A stretch of 64,000 bases of DNA from UBA6059 sp965227155 (GCA_965227155.1 OZ245731.1:124001-188000); one strand, 5' to 3'. Counted from the stretch's first letter, positions 54,235-62,962 are shown. Program-made: numbers and translations. Notes: generated from the sequence alone by a model not told the origin.

Positions 54235-54684
54235 ATGATGATTTGGAAAGTCTATTTATCGGGAGAAATTCATTCTTCCTGGAGAGCGGAAATCATGGAT
54301 GGCGCAAAGGAAAAGAAACTACCGGTAGAGTTCCTGACGCCAGTTACAGTGCATGAAGCCAGTGACCATGTTGGCAAAAACATCCTAGGCCCTGAAGATA
54401 AAAATTTTTGGGCTGATCATAAATCTGCCAAAATCAATGCCATCAGAATCAAAACCGGTCTTGAGCAGGCTGACCTGGTCATCGTTAAATTCGGTGAGCA
54501 GTACAGACAATGGAATGCCGCTTTTGATGCAGGCCAGGCTGCAGCATTAGGCACGCCCTATATCGTAATTCACCCCGAGGAGTTTACCCATGCCTTGAAA
54601 GAAGTAGATGCCCAAGCTATGGCTACCTGTCGAGAGAATGCTCAGGCGCTAGCCATTCTCGAGTATGTGACCACTCAGGCGTAA
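54235..54684 (+). CDS. YtoQ family protein
   Basis: A 149-residue cytoplasmic protein that matches the YtoQ family over its whole length: WKVYLSGEIHSSWRAEIMDG, FLTPVTVHEASDHVG, KINAIRIKTGLEQADLVIVK, FGEQYRQWNAAFDAGQAAAL and TPYIVIHPEEFTHALKEVDA. The fold resembles nucleoside deoxyribosyltransferase-like (Rossmann) proteins; the function is not established. Two tandem ATG codons (54235, 54238) are possible starts. It ends one base from the convergent copA gene. Confidence 0.9.
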   Translation: MMIWKVYLSGEIHSSWRAEIMDGAKEKKLPVEFLTPVTVHEASDHVGKNILGPEDKNFWADHKSAKINAIRIKTGLEQADLVIVKFGEQYRQWNAAFDAGQAAALGTPYIVIHPEEFTHALKEVDAQAMATCRENAQALAILEYVTTQA

Positions 54685-54685
54685 T

Positions 54686-57190
54686 CTACCGCAGACGCAA
54701 ACTATTTGAGATTACCGAAACCGAGCTCAGACTCATAGCTAGTGCTGCCAGCATAGGGCTCAGCAGCAATCCGAAAAACGGAAATAATATCCCTGCTGCA
54801 ACAGGCACTCCAATGGCATTGTAAAAGAATGCAAAGAACAGGTTTTGCTTAATATTCTTCATTACATCCTGGCTAAGCTTTCTTGCGCGAACTATGCCAT
54901 CCAGCTCACCTTTGACCAACGTCAGGCTGGCTGATTCGATGGCTACATCCGTACCGGTGCCCATAGCAATACCCACATCGGCCTGTGCCAGTGCCGGTGC
55001 ATCATTGATCCCATCTCCTGCCATGGCTACTTTCTTGCCTTGGGCTTGCAGAGCCTTTACCTTTTCATATTTATGATCGGGGAGCAATTCGGCCTCAAAT
55101 CCATTTAGTCCGAGCTTTTCGGCAACCACTTTTGCTGATTTGGTATTATCGCCAGTTAGCATAATCACTTCGAGACCCTGTGCTTGCAAGTTTTGAATCG
55201 CTTCTTTGGAAGATGCTTTGATAGCATCACTCAAGCTGATCATACCCGCCAATGCTCCATCCACAGTCACCATAATCACCGTATGGCCATCTTCCTGAAG
55301 ATCATCTATTTTTTGTTCTTCAGCATCAGACAATGCAATGTTCTGGGTGGCGAGCATAGCTTTATTTCCCAACGCCACCGTTTTGTCACCTAACTTACCC
55401 TGAATACCCTTACCGGTTAGCGACTCGAAACCCTCTACATTGGCCAGCTCCAGATTCTGACTCCTTGCTTCCTGTACAATAGCTTCTGCCAGCGGGTGCT
55501 CACTCAGGTGCTCCAGTGAAGCAGCTAGTTTGAGCAGCTCTTGTTCATTCATGTTGCTCTTAAGCACCTTTACCTTACTTACTGAGGGTTTACCTTCGGT
55601 GATGGTACCTGTTTTGTCTATAACCAACGTATCAACCTGATACAACTCCTCAATGGCACGAGCATTTTTAACCAATACACCTTGTTTGGCACCTTTGCCT
55701 GTGCCCACCATGATCGACATGGGCGTAGCAAGGCCCAGGGCACAAGGGCAGGCAATAATCAAAACAGAAACAGCTGCCGTAAATGCATAAACCAATGACG
55801 GACTGGGACCCCAAATGGCCCAAATCACAAATGAAAAAATAGAAATGCTTACCACGATTGGCACAAAATAAGCAGACACCTTGTCCGCCAGGTTTTGAAT
55901 AGGCGCTTTGGTACGGCTGGCTTTATTTACCATTTCAATAATCTGTGCCAGAAGTGTTTCACTGCCTACTTTTTCGGCTTTCATTTGGAATGAACCCGTA
56001 CCATTTACTGTACCCGCTACCACTTTATCACCTTCTCCCTTTTTCACCTGCTGCGGCTCTCCGGTGATCATCGATTCGTCGATAGCGCTATTACCTTGCG
56101 ACACTATTCCATCTACAGGTATTTTCTCACCTGGTTTGATTTTCAGCACATCTCCAATCTGTACTTCCTGCAGATGCACAACCTTTTCTTTTCCGTCTCT
56201 AATGACAGTAGCCTTTTGCGGCACTAGGTTAAGGAGTTCTTTGATGGCAGAGTTGGTCTGGCTCCTTGCTTTTTGCTCCAAAACCTGCCCAACCAGAATA
56301 AGCGTAAGAATGACTACTGCTGCTTCAAAATAGAGATGCACATAGCCATTGGCATCTTTAAACTGAGGCGGAAAAATATCTGGGAAAACCAGGGCTACAA
56401 TGCTAAACAGATACGCCGAACCTGCGCCTATGGTAATTAATGTCCACATGTTAGGTGAGCGATTGACGATAGAATTATAGCCACGGATAAAAAAGTCGCG
56501 GCAACTGTAAAATACTACCGGAATAGACAATCCAAATTGTAGCCAGCCCCAAACGTACTGTGGTGCCAGGCTATTAAAAGGTATCCCAACCATTTCCCCC
56601 ATAGAAATGATGAATACCGGCAGTGTAAAAGCCAGCGATATCCAAAACTTTCGAAGCAGCTTTTTATAGGCTTTGTACTCGCCATCCTCTTCGGGATCGG
56701 GCTCCTTAGGCTCCAAATCCATACCACATTTGGGACAGGAACCCGGCCCCTCCTGCTCCACCTCTGGGTGCATTGGACAGGTATAGGTTATGGCTTTTGG
56801 TTTATTGATAGCTTCCTCGCGTTCCAGGTCCATACCACATTTTGGGCAGTCACCCGGCTTATCGTATTTATTATCTCCCTCACAAAGCATCGGGCAGTAA
56901 TACTTTGCATTGGCTTCATCCGCTGACGGCTTCCGCTTCTTAATAGGTGGCAAGGGAGCTAATGTATTTACCTCTTCATTTTCGCCATGAATATCGTACC
57001 TGGAACCTTTTAATACAGCTTTCAATTCAGATATGTCTACATCCTCCGAAGTTGTCAATTCTGCTTTTTGATTCGTTAAATCAACAACGGCCTCCTTTAC
57101 GCCAGCCACACCTTCCAATGCATGCTTCACATGGTCGCTGCAGCCCATACAGCTCATCCCTGAGATTTTATAAGTGGTTTTTTCCGTCAT
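54686..57190 (-). CDS. copA: Copper-translocating P-type ATPase, CopA type
   Basis: An 834-residue heavy-metal ATPase. It has an N-terminal HMA domain (1-70) with GMSCMGCS, then two zinc-ribbon-like heavy-metal-binding motifs at about 90-150 (YCPMLCEGDNKYDKPGDCPK and YTCPMHPEVEQEGPGSCPK, each with CGMDLE). The P-type core follows: ITGEP, the membrane CPCALGLATP, the phosphorylation DKTGTITEG, SEHPLAEAI and GDGINDAPALAQADVGIAMG. The CPC motif indicates Cu(I) or Ag(I) export from the cytoplasm. Last gene of the metal cluster, 67 bases after the AraC regulator. Confidence 0.96.
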   Translation of the reverse strand: MTEKTTYKISGMSCMGCSDHVKHALEGVAGVKEAVVDLTNQKAELTTSEDVDISELKAVLKGSRYDIHGENEEVNTLAPLPPIKKRKPSADEANAKYYCPMLCEGDNKYDKPGDCPKCGMDLEREEAINKPKAITYTCPMHPEVEQEGPGSCPKCGMDLEPKEPDPEEDGEYKAYKKLLRKFWISLAFTLPVFIISMGEMVGIPFNSLAPQYVWGWLQFGLSIPVVFYSCRDFFIRGYNSIVNRSPNMWTLITIGAGSAYLFSIVALVFPDIFPPQFKDANGYVHLYFEAAVVILTLILVGQVLEQKARSQTNSAIKELLNLVPQKATVIRDGKEKVVHLQEVQIGDVLKIKPGEKIPVDGIVSQGNSAIDESMITGEPQQVKKGEGDKVVAGTVNGTGSFQMKAEKVGSETLLAQIIEMVNKASRTKAPIQNLADKVSAYFVPIVVSISIFSFVIWAIWGPSPSLVYAFTAAVSVLIIACPCALGLATPMSIMVGTGKGAKQGVLVKNARAIEELYQVDTLVIDKTGTITEGKPSVSKVKVLKSNMNEQELLKLAASLEHLSEHPLAEAIVQEARSQNLELANVEGFESLTGKGIQGKLGDKTVALGNKAMLATQNIALSDAEEQKIDDLQEDGHTVIMVTVDGALAGMISLSDAIKASSKEAIQNLQAQGLEVIMLTGDNTKSAKVVAEKLGLNGFEAELLPDHKYEKVKALQAQGKKVAMAGDGINDAPALAQADVGIAMGTGTDVAIESASLTLVKGELDGIVRARKLSQDVMKNIKQNLFFAFFYNAIGVPVAAGILFPFFGLLLSPMLAALAMSLSSVSVISNSLRLR

Positions 57191-57257
57191 AGTTGTAAAA
57201 TTCTATACAAAAATGGCAAGCTCGTCTCCTAAATATTAGCACCATTTTGGAAATGAT

Positions 57258-57821
57258 CTATACAATTTTGTCGATTGAAGCTCTATCCCATGCACCCAAT
57301 TTATGGTATTGAGACATTGTCATGCCGGTGTGCATTTTAAACTGGCGAGCAAGATGGTTACTATCTGTATAATCTAGCTGATAGGCAATTTCTGAAAAAG
57401 TCAATTCACCTTCCTGAATCAATGCTTTAACTTTTTCCAATTTTAACTTTTGAAAATACCTTTCTATGGTCACGCCCTCCTCTTTTGAAAAAAATCTACT
57501 GATACTGGAGTATTCTCTACCAACCGCCTCAGCAATAATATCTGACAAATTGCGCTTATTGTTAATTGGAATCTCATTGATCTGATCGAGGAGTACATGT
57601 TTGATTTTCTCTAACAGAGCCAGGTCTCTGTCCTGGATCAAGGCAAATCCATTAGCTATTAAAACCTCATTGATCACCCGCAAGTCAATAACCTCGTCGT
57701 TTTCTATGGTCACATTTCCTAACTCCACAGTGGATACCACAAGACCCAATTTTTCAAACTCGTCTTTGACTACTTTTTTACAACGGTCACAGACCATATT
57801 CTTGATAGCAAGCTTTTTCAT
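57258..57821 (-). CDS. AraC-family regulator with an N-terminal metal-binding-like segment
   Basis: A 187-residue protein. Residues 1-60 (KLAIKNMVCDRCKKVVKDEF, ending EVLIANGFALIQDRD) resemble an HMA ferredoxin-like fold with CxxC (MVCDRC). Residues 85-187 are two helix-turn-helix motifs of the AraC type (NLSDIIAEAVGREYSSISRF; FSEIAYQLDYTDSNHLARQF, then KMHTGMTMSQYHKL). The combination suggests a direct copper-type sensor that activates the flanking efflux genes. Start overlaps the permease stop (TGATG), and copA follows. This is a Bacteroidota arrangement I have seen near metal efflux genes, but sensing by the CxxC is an inference. Confidence 0.82.
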   Translation of the reverse strand: MKKLAIKNMVCDRCKKVVKDEFEKLGLVVSTVELGNVTIENDEVIDLRVINEVLIANGFALIQDRDLALLEKIKHVLLDQINEIPINNKRNLSDIIAEAVGREYSSISRFFSKEEGVTIERYFQKLKLEKVKALIQEGELTFSEIAYQLDYTDSNHLARQFKMHTGMTMSQYHKLGAWDRASIDKIV

Positions 57822-59050
57822 CAGAACATAAACAGCTTTAAACTAATACCAATTACTAACCAGCCATAGGATAAAAGAGCCAACCATTTCAGGGTCATTT
57901 CAGTAGTTGGATTTTTATGGGCCATTTCTTTGTGGTAATGAATACCTTTTCCTTTTATAAATCCAAAATAGATCAAAATTCCGGAAATCAAGAAAAAAGC
58001 CATATTCAGCCAAAAGGTATAATCAATAGCAAAAAAGGTTTTCTCAGAAAGATTTATAGTCGAAGCGTCAGGAATGATGTTTAAGCTATCAAATCCATAA
58101 TGTAATGTAAGTGCTGTAATAATAAGTGATGAGAAAAGTAGAAATAATATAAAAAGCGACATTTGCCATCCATAATATCGTGCATTAATTCTCAAGACTG
58201 GAAAAACGACCAAATCACTAAATATAAAGGCCATTACGCCAGCAAAACTCACACCTTTTGTAAATAGCAATGCAGCCAGAGGTATATTTCCCATGGAACC
58301 AATAAAGGTAAGAAAGGCAGCAACCGGTCCAACAATTACATGCTCTAAGAGTGTGAAAAAATTGTAATCATCAATCCCGGTACCGGTGTTCCAGAACAAC
58401 CGCTGAAAAAAAGCATCCGGCACGAAAGCTGAGATAATACCGGCAATGGTAAAACCAATGGTAACATCCTTCCAGACCATTTTCCATTCCATGGCATACT
58501 GCTTTCCTACCTTTGCCCAGCTCTTTGCATCACTTATATTTTCAATGAAACTTTCTGCTTTTTCATGGGAATTTTCTGGTTTACCCAGATTTTTTCTTGC
58601 TTTTTCAATAAGGCCATTGGGCTTGAATAATCGAATCAATAGCCAGCTGAAAAGTATAAGCATTAAACCTCCTGCATACTCACCAACTACAAATTGCCAA
58701 TCCAGAAAAACAGATATAACAATGCCTAATTCAATCACAAGATTGGTTGAAGCCAATAAAAAAGCTATTGACGAAACAAATCCAGCGCCTTTTTGAAATA
58801 AAGACTTGGTAGTTGCCAATGCAGAAAAGCTGCATGAACTTGAAATGAAACCAAAGAATGCTCCTAGCGACACACTCTTCAAATCATCCTGACCCATGGT
58901 CTTTTGCATGCGCTCCTGTGTCACAAATACCTGAATTATACCGCTTATGGCGTAGCCCAGGATAAATGCCCAAAGAGCCATCCAAAAGAATCCAAGCGAA
59001 GTATGGGCGGCATCAGCCCAGTTTTTCAAGAAACTTTCATTGAGATCCAT
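57821..59050 (-). CDS. Permease of the ArsP/SO_0444 (DUF318) family, putative metal exporter
   Basis: A 409-residue membrane protein with about nine to eleven hydrophobic segments. Two family repeats are visible, each with a motif around the membrane: GYAISGIIQVFVTQ with FGFISSSCSFSALATTKSLF, and GPVAAFLTFIGSMGNIPLAA. The cysteine pair SSCSFS is a likely metal site. Family members export organoarsenicals or divalent metals. The central part is a cytoplasmic loop. Start is the ATG at 59050, one base after the stop of the small lipoprotein; the frame to 59089 overlaps that gene. Confidence 0.87.
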   Translation of the reverse strand: MDLNESFLKNWADAAHTSLGFFWMALWAFILGYAISGIIQVFVTQERMQKTMGQDDLKSVSLGAFFGFISSSCSFSALATTKSLFQKGAGFVSSIAFLLASTNLVIELGIVISVFLDWQFVVGEYAGGLMLILFSWLLIRLFKPNGLIEKARKNLGKPENSHEKAESFIENISDAKSWAKVGKQYAMEWKMVWKDVTIGFTIAGIISAFVPDAFFQRLFWNTGTGIDDYNFFTLLEHVIVGPVAAFLTFIGSMGNIPLAALLFTKGVSFAGVMAFIFSDLVVFPVLRINARYYGWQMSLFILFLLFSSLIITALTLHYGFDSLNIIPDASTINLSEKTFFAIDYTFWLNMAFFLISGILIYFGFIKGKGIHYHKEMAHKNPTTEMTLKWLALLSYGWLVIGISLKLFMF

Positions 59051-59051
59051 A

Positions 59052-59222
59052 TCACCCAGGATCCCTTTGCACATGCATATGATCGTCATCCATCATGTGT
59101 CCATGACCATTATGTGCCGAATCTTGTTCATGATGATTGGGGTATTGATCATTATCACATGCTGCGAAAGCAGTTATAAAAATTGCACTTACCAAATATA
59201 TTTTTACTCTGTGTATGAGCAT
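59052..59222 (-). CDS. Small histidine-rich lipoprotein
   Basis: A 56-residue protein with a signal peptide and lipobox FAAC (cysteine 22), giving a mature chain of only 35 residues. The mature part is DNDQYPNHHEQDSAHNGHGH then MMDDDHMHVQRDPG: seven histidines plus methionines and aspartates, typical of a metal scavenger. It lies 11 bases after DUF302 and its TGA is one base before the permease ATG (TGATATG), so it is translated together with the permease. It probably hands metal to or from the permease at the membrane surface, in the manner of other small His/Met-rich proteins in copper systems; this is an inference. Confidence 0.75.
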   Translation of the reverse strand: MLIHRVKIYLVSAIFITAFAACDNDQYPNHHEQDSAHNGHGHMMDDDHMHVQRDPG

Positions 59223-59233
59223 AATAAGTAGAT

Positions 59234-59620
59234 TTAGAGATTCTCAATAACTTGACGAAGCTTCCCTTGTATCTCACCGGCTATAGCTTCCAGATCGGGG
59301 TTATTCACGGCCTGCATGGAAGCCATTGGGTCTACAGCAGCCACTTCCACACCATTATCGAGTTGCTGAACAATGACATTGCAAGGCAGCATGGTGCCAA
59401 TTTTATCTTCGGCTGATAATGCTTTAAATGCAGCAGGCGGGTTACAGGCACCCAGTATCTTATAGGGGCGAAAATCGACATCAAGCTTTTTTTTCATTGT
59501 TTGCTTGATGTCGATTTCGGTAAGTATACCAAATCCCTGCTCTTTTAACTTGTCGGCCACCAGTTCGATAGTTTCATCAAAACTTTTGTCTGTAAGGGTT
59601 TTTGAAAAATAGTATTCCAT
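59234..59620 (-). CDS. DUF302 domain protein
   Basis: A 128-residue single-domain DUF302 protein without a signal peptide: YYFSKTLTDKSFDETIELVA, ILTEIDIKQTMKKKLDVDFR, YKILGACNPPAAFKAL and IGTMLPCNVIVQQLDNGVEV. The two conserved cysteines (GACNPP and LPCN) and the acidic pocket are typical. DUF302 proteins often occur in copper, heavy-metal and sulfur operons and may bind metal or haem-like ligands. Next to a palindrome that probably controls an internal promoter. Confidence 0.88.
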   Translation of the reverse strand: MEYYFSKTLTDKSFDETIELVADKLKEQGFGILTEIDIKQTMKKKLDVDFRPYKILGACNPPAAFKALSAEDKIGTMLPCNVIVQQLDNGVEVAAVDPMASMQAVNNPDLEAIAGEIQGKLRQVIENL

Positions 59621-59657
59621 TTTTTATTGGAATGATACAAAACACCTTCCAAACTTG

Positions 59658-59675
59658 CGGTAACAGATGTTACCG
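59658..59675. promoter_or_regulatory. Perfect palindrome before the DUF302 gene, likely regulator site
   Basis: CGGTAAC-AGAT-GTTACCG lies 38 bases upstream of the DUF302 start in the 69-base gap. The form GTAACnnnnGTTAC resembles Crp/Fnr-family operators. It suggests that DUF302, the lipoprotein, the permease and the regulator have an added control separate from the rest of the cluster. Confidence 0.55.
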
Positions 59676-59689
59676 TTAGCCAATTGCCC

Positions 59690-60274
59690 CTATATGTTCT
59701 TTATATCAAGGTTTACCTGCACATTATCCCATGCTATTGAAATCTGAGCTTCTTGTTCATTTAGTGCCTTGATTTCATAGGTCAATGTTTCTACAGGTTC
59801 ATTCAGGTATTGTGGAATTGATTGCACACGCACCAGATCTTCAGCAGCATCATAATCATCCGCCAAATGCTGGTCCCAGTTTTTATTGATGATGATTGTC
59901 CATTCATCTTCACTCGGAATGGTGAATAAGGCATATTTACCGGCTGTGATTTCAGTGCCACCTATCTCCACATCATCAGAAAATTGAATGAATGTAGCAC
60001 TATGCGCTCCCGTTACCCACACTTCATTGTAGGCCACCAGGCCACCAAAAATCTGACGGCCTCTTTTGCTGGGGGCATGATATTCAATGTGAATGTGATT
60101 ATCACCCACATTGGTCATGGCCATAGTCTTAGGGCTCTTGGATTTAGGTTTGTTCTCTGCTGCTTCCATATGCTTGGCATGGTCTTCAGCCGCTATGTTT
60201 GTTGCCTGCTTTTTATTCTCAGCAGAACATGCACCAAGAAAAACAATAAGTAGTAAGCTGGTGATTTTTTTCAT
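59690..60274 (-). CDS. DUF2911 lipoprotein
   Basis: A 194-residue lipoprotein (lipobox FLGAC, cysteine 16). A histidine-containing acidic linker (DHAKHMEAAENK) is followed by the DUF2911 domain: IHIEYHAPSKRGRQIFGGLV, YNEVWVTGAHSATFIQFSDD, GKYALFTIPSEDEWTIIINK and VETLTYEIKALNEQEAQIS. DUF2911 is a beta-sandwich of unknown function common in Bacteroidota envelopes. Five bases from the DUF3347 gene, so co-transcribed. Confidence 0.9.
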   Translation of the reverse strand: MKKITSLLLIVFLGACSAENKKQATNIAAEDHAKHMEAAENKPKSKSPKTMAMTNVGDNHIHIEYHAPSKRGRQIFGGLVAYNEVWVTGAHSATFIQFSDDVEIGGTEITAGKYALFTIPSEDEWTIIINKNWDQHLADDYDAAEDLVRVQSIPQYLNEPVETLTYEIKALNEQEAQISIAWDNVQVNLDIKNI

Positions 60275-60278
60275 TGCT

Positions 60279-60782
60279 TTAGATTTTTCCAGTTACCTGA
60301 CCACATTTTAACATTTTATCACCGAAATAAGGGTTTCTTATTTCTTCTGAGGTGCTCAACCAACTAGCACCGGTATCATCAAATGCCATGGGGCAATATT
60401 GTACAAAAAGCCCTTCTTCAGTGCCATTGGCTTTGAGTGAACTAATCATACCATCTGTGATGGTTTTGAAAGCTTCCCGCTGAACTCCCACATCTTCAGC
60501 TTCGGCAATAGTATTAGCGGCTGCAATTAGGGAATCTCCAAACTTATTATTTGATAGTGCTTCGCTCAAAGCTTGGGCTGCTGTCTGTGCCTGACCAGCA
60601 TCTGTATTTACCAAAGCATCTTTCAATTGCATGTAAGCATCAACCAAATCGTTGCTTTTAGTATTAGCTACCTCCTTTGTAGCTTCAGCTTCGCTAACCT
60701 CCTCATTTTGTTTTTCACCAGCGCAGGCTAACAATCCAATTGCCAGTACCACTGCATAAATCATCGTTTTCATAGCTTTCAT
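60279..60782 (-). CDS. DUF3347 lipoprotein
   Basis: A 167-residue lipoprotein (lipobox LLAC, cysteine near 20). The mature domain starts LVDAYMQLKDALVNTDAGQA and ends QYCPMAFDDTGASWLSTSEE with IRNPYFGDKMLKCG. The cysteine/methionine motif CPM...KCG is a probable copper-binding site. The same domain is present at the C-terminus of the adaptor protein encoded next to it; the two are clear paralogues. Confidence 0.92.
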   Translation of the reverse strand: MKAMKTMIYAVVLAIGLLACAGEKQNEEVSEAEATKEVANTKSNDLVDAYMQLKDALVNTDAGQAQTAAQALSEALSNNKFGDSLIAAANTIAEAEDVGVQREAFKTITDGMISSLKANGTEEGLFVQYCPMAFDDTGASWLSTSEEIRNPYFGDKMLKCGQVTGKI

Positions 60783-60809
60783 TTTTATCGTTTTCGTTAT
60801 AGTTTATAG

Positions 60810-62606
60810 TTAAAATTCTTCCTCTACATTTCCACACGTGAGCATGGCATCTCCAAAATATGGATTGAGTATTTGCTCCGAATCACTTAACCAGAATGCT
60901 CCGGCAAAATCGAATGCCATCGGGCAGTATTGACGGTAGCCGGTAACCGGCACTTCAAACTTTTGGAGGGTGTGAAACAATTGATCACTCAATGGAGAAA
61001 GTAGCTGCCTTGCTTTAGCCAAGTCTTCCTCATCGATAATACCGGATGTAGCTGAAGTAAGAATAGAAAGGTCCTTCATCCATTCCGAATGGGATTCTCC
61101 ATTGAGACTGGTCATCTCCACCCGGTTCAACGCATCCAACAATAAATCTGCCTTTTGGCTGGCTTCCTCAATGTCACTTTCAACAAGGGCATCTTTAACC
61201 GGTAGGTATGCATCAAACACTGCTTTAAGCTGATTTTGAAAGGTTTCAGGACTAGCATATTTCTGCTCTGAGGTATTCACTTCCAATCCTGTTCCATGCC
61301 CTGATGGCTTTTCGGTGTTTTCTATCATGTCGCCGTGCTTATGCCCCTGATAAGCAGTAGAAATAACATCCGGGTGCATCATGCTGGGTTTACCGGCCAA
61401 TTGTGCTGCAGCATCAATACTAAAGGTTCCGTTTATTGCAATCTCTTCACCAGATTCAAGACCCTTCTCAATGACATACGCATCACCTAATGCCGGACCG
61501 AGTGTGACCTCCCGCATCTTAAAGTGTAGCCCTTGATCACTTTGTAGCTTGACGTATACCAAAGACCGTTTTCCTGTCCACATCACTGCGGATTTGGGAA
61601 CAGTCAATTGATCCTCAGTTCGACTCAAATTCGCTTTAACTTCACCAGTGGCAAACATTTGGGGTTTCAGTTTTTGGTGATCGTTTTGCACAACTACCCT
61701 GGCTTTTGTTACCCTTGTTTTAGGGTCGATGACCGGATCTATGTAGTCAATCTTCCCTTTAAAGTTCTGACCTGGTAGTGAGCTAATTGAAAACTGAATT
61801 GAATCTCCCTGATTGATCCACGGCAAATCATTTTCGTACACATCAAACTGCACCCACACCCTGGAAAGATTAGCAATCTCATAAAGCGCCTGCCCTCGAT
61901 TTACATAGTCTCCAAGATTGACCTTTTTGCTCATCACATTACCTGATTTATCTGCCAAGACCGGAAACTGATCCATTGCCTCTCCTGAGGCTAAAATTTG
62001 ATCAATCTGGTTTTCAGTAAGTTTCCAGTTTTTGAGCTTTTCCCTGGCCGCCTTATAAATGTTGGGTTGACTTTCCCTGATTTTGTAAGCCTCAAACAAT
62101 TCCTCTTGAGCTGTTACCAATTGAGGTGAATAGAGTGAAGCAACTGTACTACCGTTACGCACATATTCGCCAGTGAAATTGACAGAAAGATTTTCGATCC
62201 TCCCTGGAAAATGAGTGGTCTGACTGAAAATCAATCGCTCGTCTTCCTGCACTTTTCCATTCAAACGAATGGTTTTCGTGGCAGACTCTGCACCAACTAC
62301 TGCCGTGACCACATTGGCCATTTGCATCGCAGTGGGTGACATGCTGATGGCCATCGGATCAATACCGTTTCCATTGTCATTTTCTAAAGGAATAAGATCC
62401 ATCCCGCAAATTGGACAGCTGCCGGGCTCGTTCTGACGAATTTGTGGGTGCATGGAGCAAGTCCAAACATCTGAAGTGCTGACGTGCTGATGACTCAATT
62501 GATCGATGTTTTTATTTGCGGATGGCTTGATGAACCATATCAATGTTGCACCAAGTACAAAAGCAAGTGAAAACAACACATATTGATTGTTTAATATCTT
62601 TTTCAT
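60810..62606 (-). CDS. cusB: CusB-like RND efflux adaptor with metal-binding N-terminus and DUF3347 C-terminus
   Basis: A 598-residue periplasmic adaptor (membrane fusion protein). An N-terminal anchor helix (1-25) is followed by a heavy-metal-binding motif (WTCSMHPQIRQNEPGSCPIC, then GMDL). The adaptor core shows barrel-sandwich and hairpin parts (FPGRIENLSVNFTGEYVRNG; YSPQLVTAQEELFEAYKIRE) and the beta-barrel with SKKVNLGDYVNRGQALYEIA. A His-rich linker (HKHGDMIENTEKPSGHGTG) leads to a DUF3347 domain (about 450-598; QYCPMAFDFAGAFWLSDSEQ). It would connect an inner-membrane pump, not in the window, to the TolC-like protein. Overlaps the four-helix-bundle gene by four bases. Confidence 0.93.
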   Translation of the reverse strand: MKKILNNQYVLFSLAFVLGATLIWFIKPSANKNIDQLSHQHVSTSDVWTCSMHPQIRQNEPGSCPICGMDLIPLENDNGNGIDPMAISMSPTAMQMANVVTAVVGAESATKTIRLNGKVQEDERLIFSQTTHFPGRIENLSVNFTGEYVRNGSTVASLYSPQLVTAQEELFEAYKIRESQPNIYKAAREKLKNWKLTENQIDQILASGEAMDQFPVLADKSGNVMSKKVNLGDYVNRGQALYEIANLSRVWVQFDVYENDLPWINQGDSIQFSISSLPGQNFKGKIDYIDPVIDPKTRVTKARVVVQNDHQKLKPQMFATGEVKANLSRTEDQLTVPKSAVMWTGKRSLVYVKLQSDQGLHFKMREVTLGPALGDAYVIEKGLESGEEIAINGTFSIDAAAQLAGKPSMMHPDVISTAYQGHKHGDMIENTEKPSGHGTGLEVNTSEQKYASPETFQNQLKAVFDAYLPVKDALVESDIEEASQKADLLLDALNRVEMTSLNGESHSEWMKDLSILTSATSGIIDEEDLAKARQLLSPLSDQLFHTLQKFEVPVTGYRQYCPMAFDFAGAFWLSDSEQILNPYFGDAMLTCGNVEEEF

Positions 62607-62962
62607 GATCGTTTCAAATTTGATCGTGTGGTAGCAATTATTTTACTCGGCAGCTTTTGAACAGAAAGCAGATTTGAGAATAGCTTTTCTTCAGGGTTTG
62701 GATATGATTTAGCTTTCTGGCAGAGCAAAAGCCAGTATTCTGTTTCTTCGGCTTCTTTAGACGATATCTTCAGCTTATGTATAAAATCTGCCTTACTCTC
62801 ACACGATTGAGCCTCCCGAATATTGGCACCAACTGATGTACCAGACTTTATAAGCTGACGAGCAACTACATATTTTTTTTGTTCCTCTAGGAATTCTGAG
62901 AATTCAATACTGCTTAACGCTAATTCAAAACTCAGTTCCAAGGTTTCATTTCTTTTTACCAT
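62603..62962 (-). CDS. Four-helix-bundle protein (23S rRNA intervening-sequence protein family)
   Basis: A 119-residue all-helical protein: LELSFELALSSIEFSEFLEE, YVVARQLIKSGTSVGANIRE, AQSCESKADFIHKLKISSKE and AEETEYWLLLCQKA. This is the S23/four-helix-bundle family, first seen inside 23S rRNA inserts but very common as isolated genes in Bacteroidota. It interrupts the tolC-cusB gene order here and overlaps cusB by four bases (ATGA). No known role in metal efflux; it may be a mobile passenger. Confidence 0.92.
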   Translation of the reverse strand: MVKRNETLELSFELALSSIEFSEFLEEQKKYVVARQLIKSGTSVGANIREAQSCESKADFIHKLKISSKEAEETEYWLLLCQKAKSYPNPEEKLFSNLLSVQKLPSKIIATTRSNLKRS

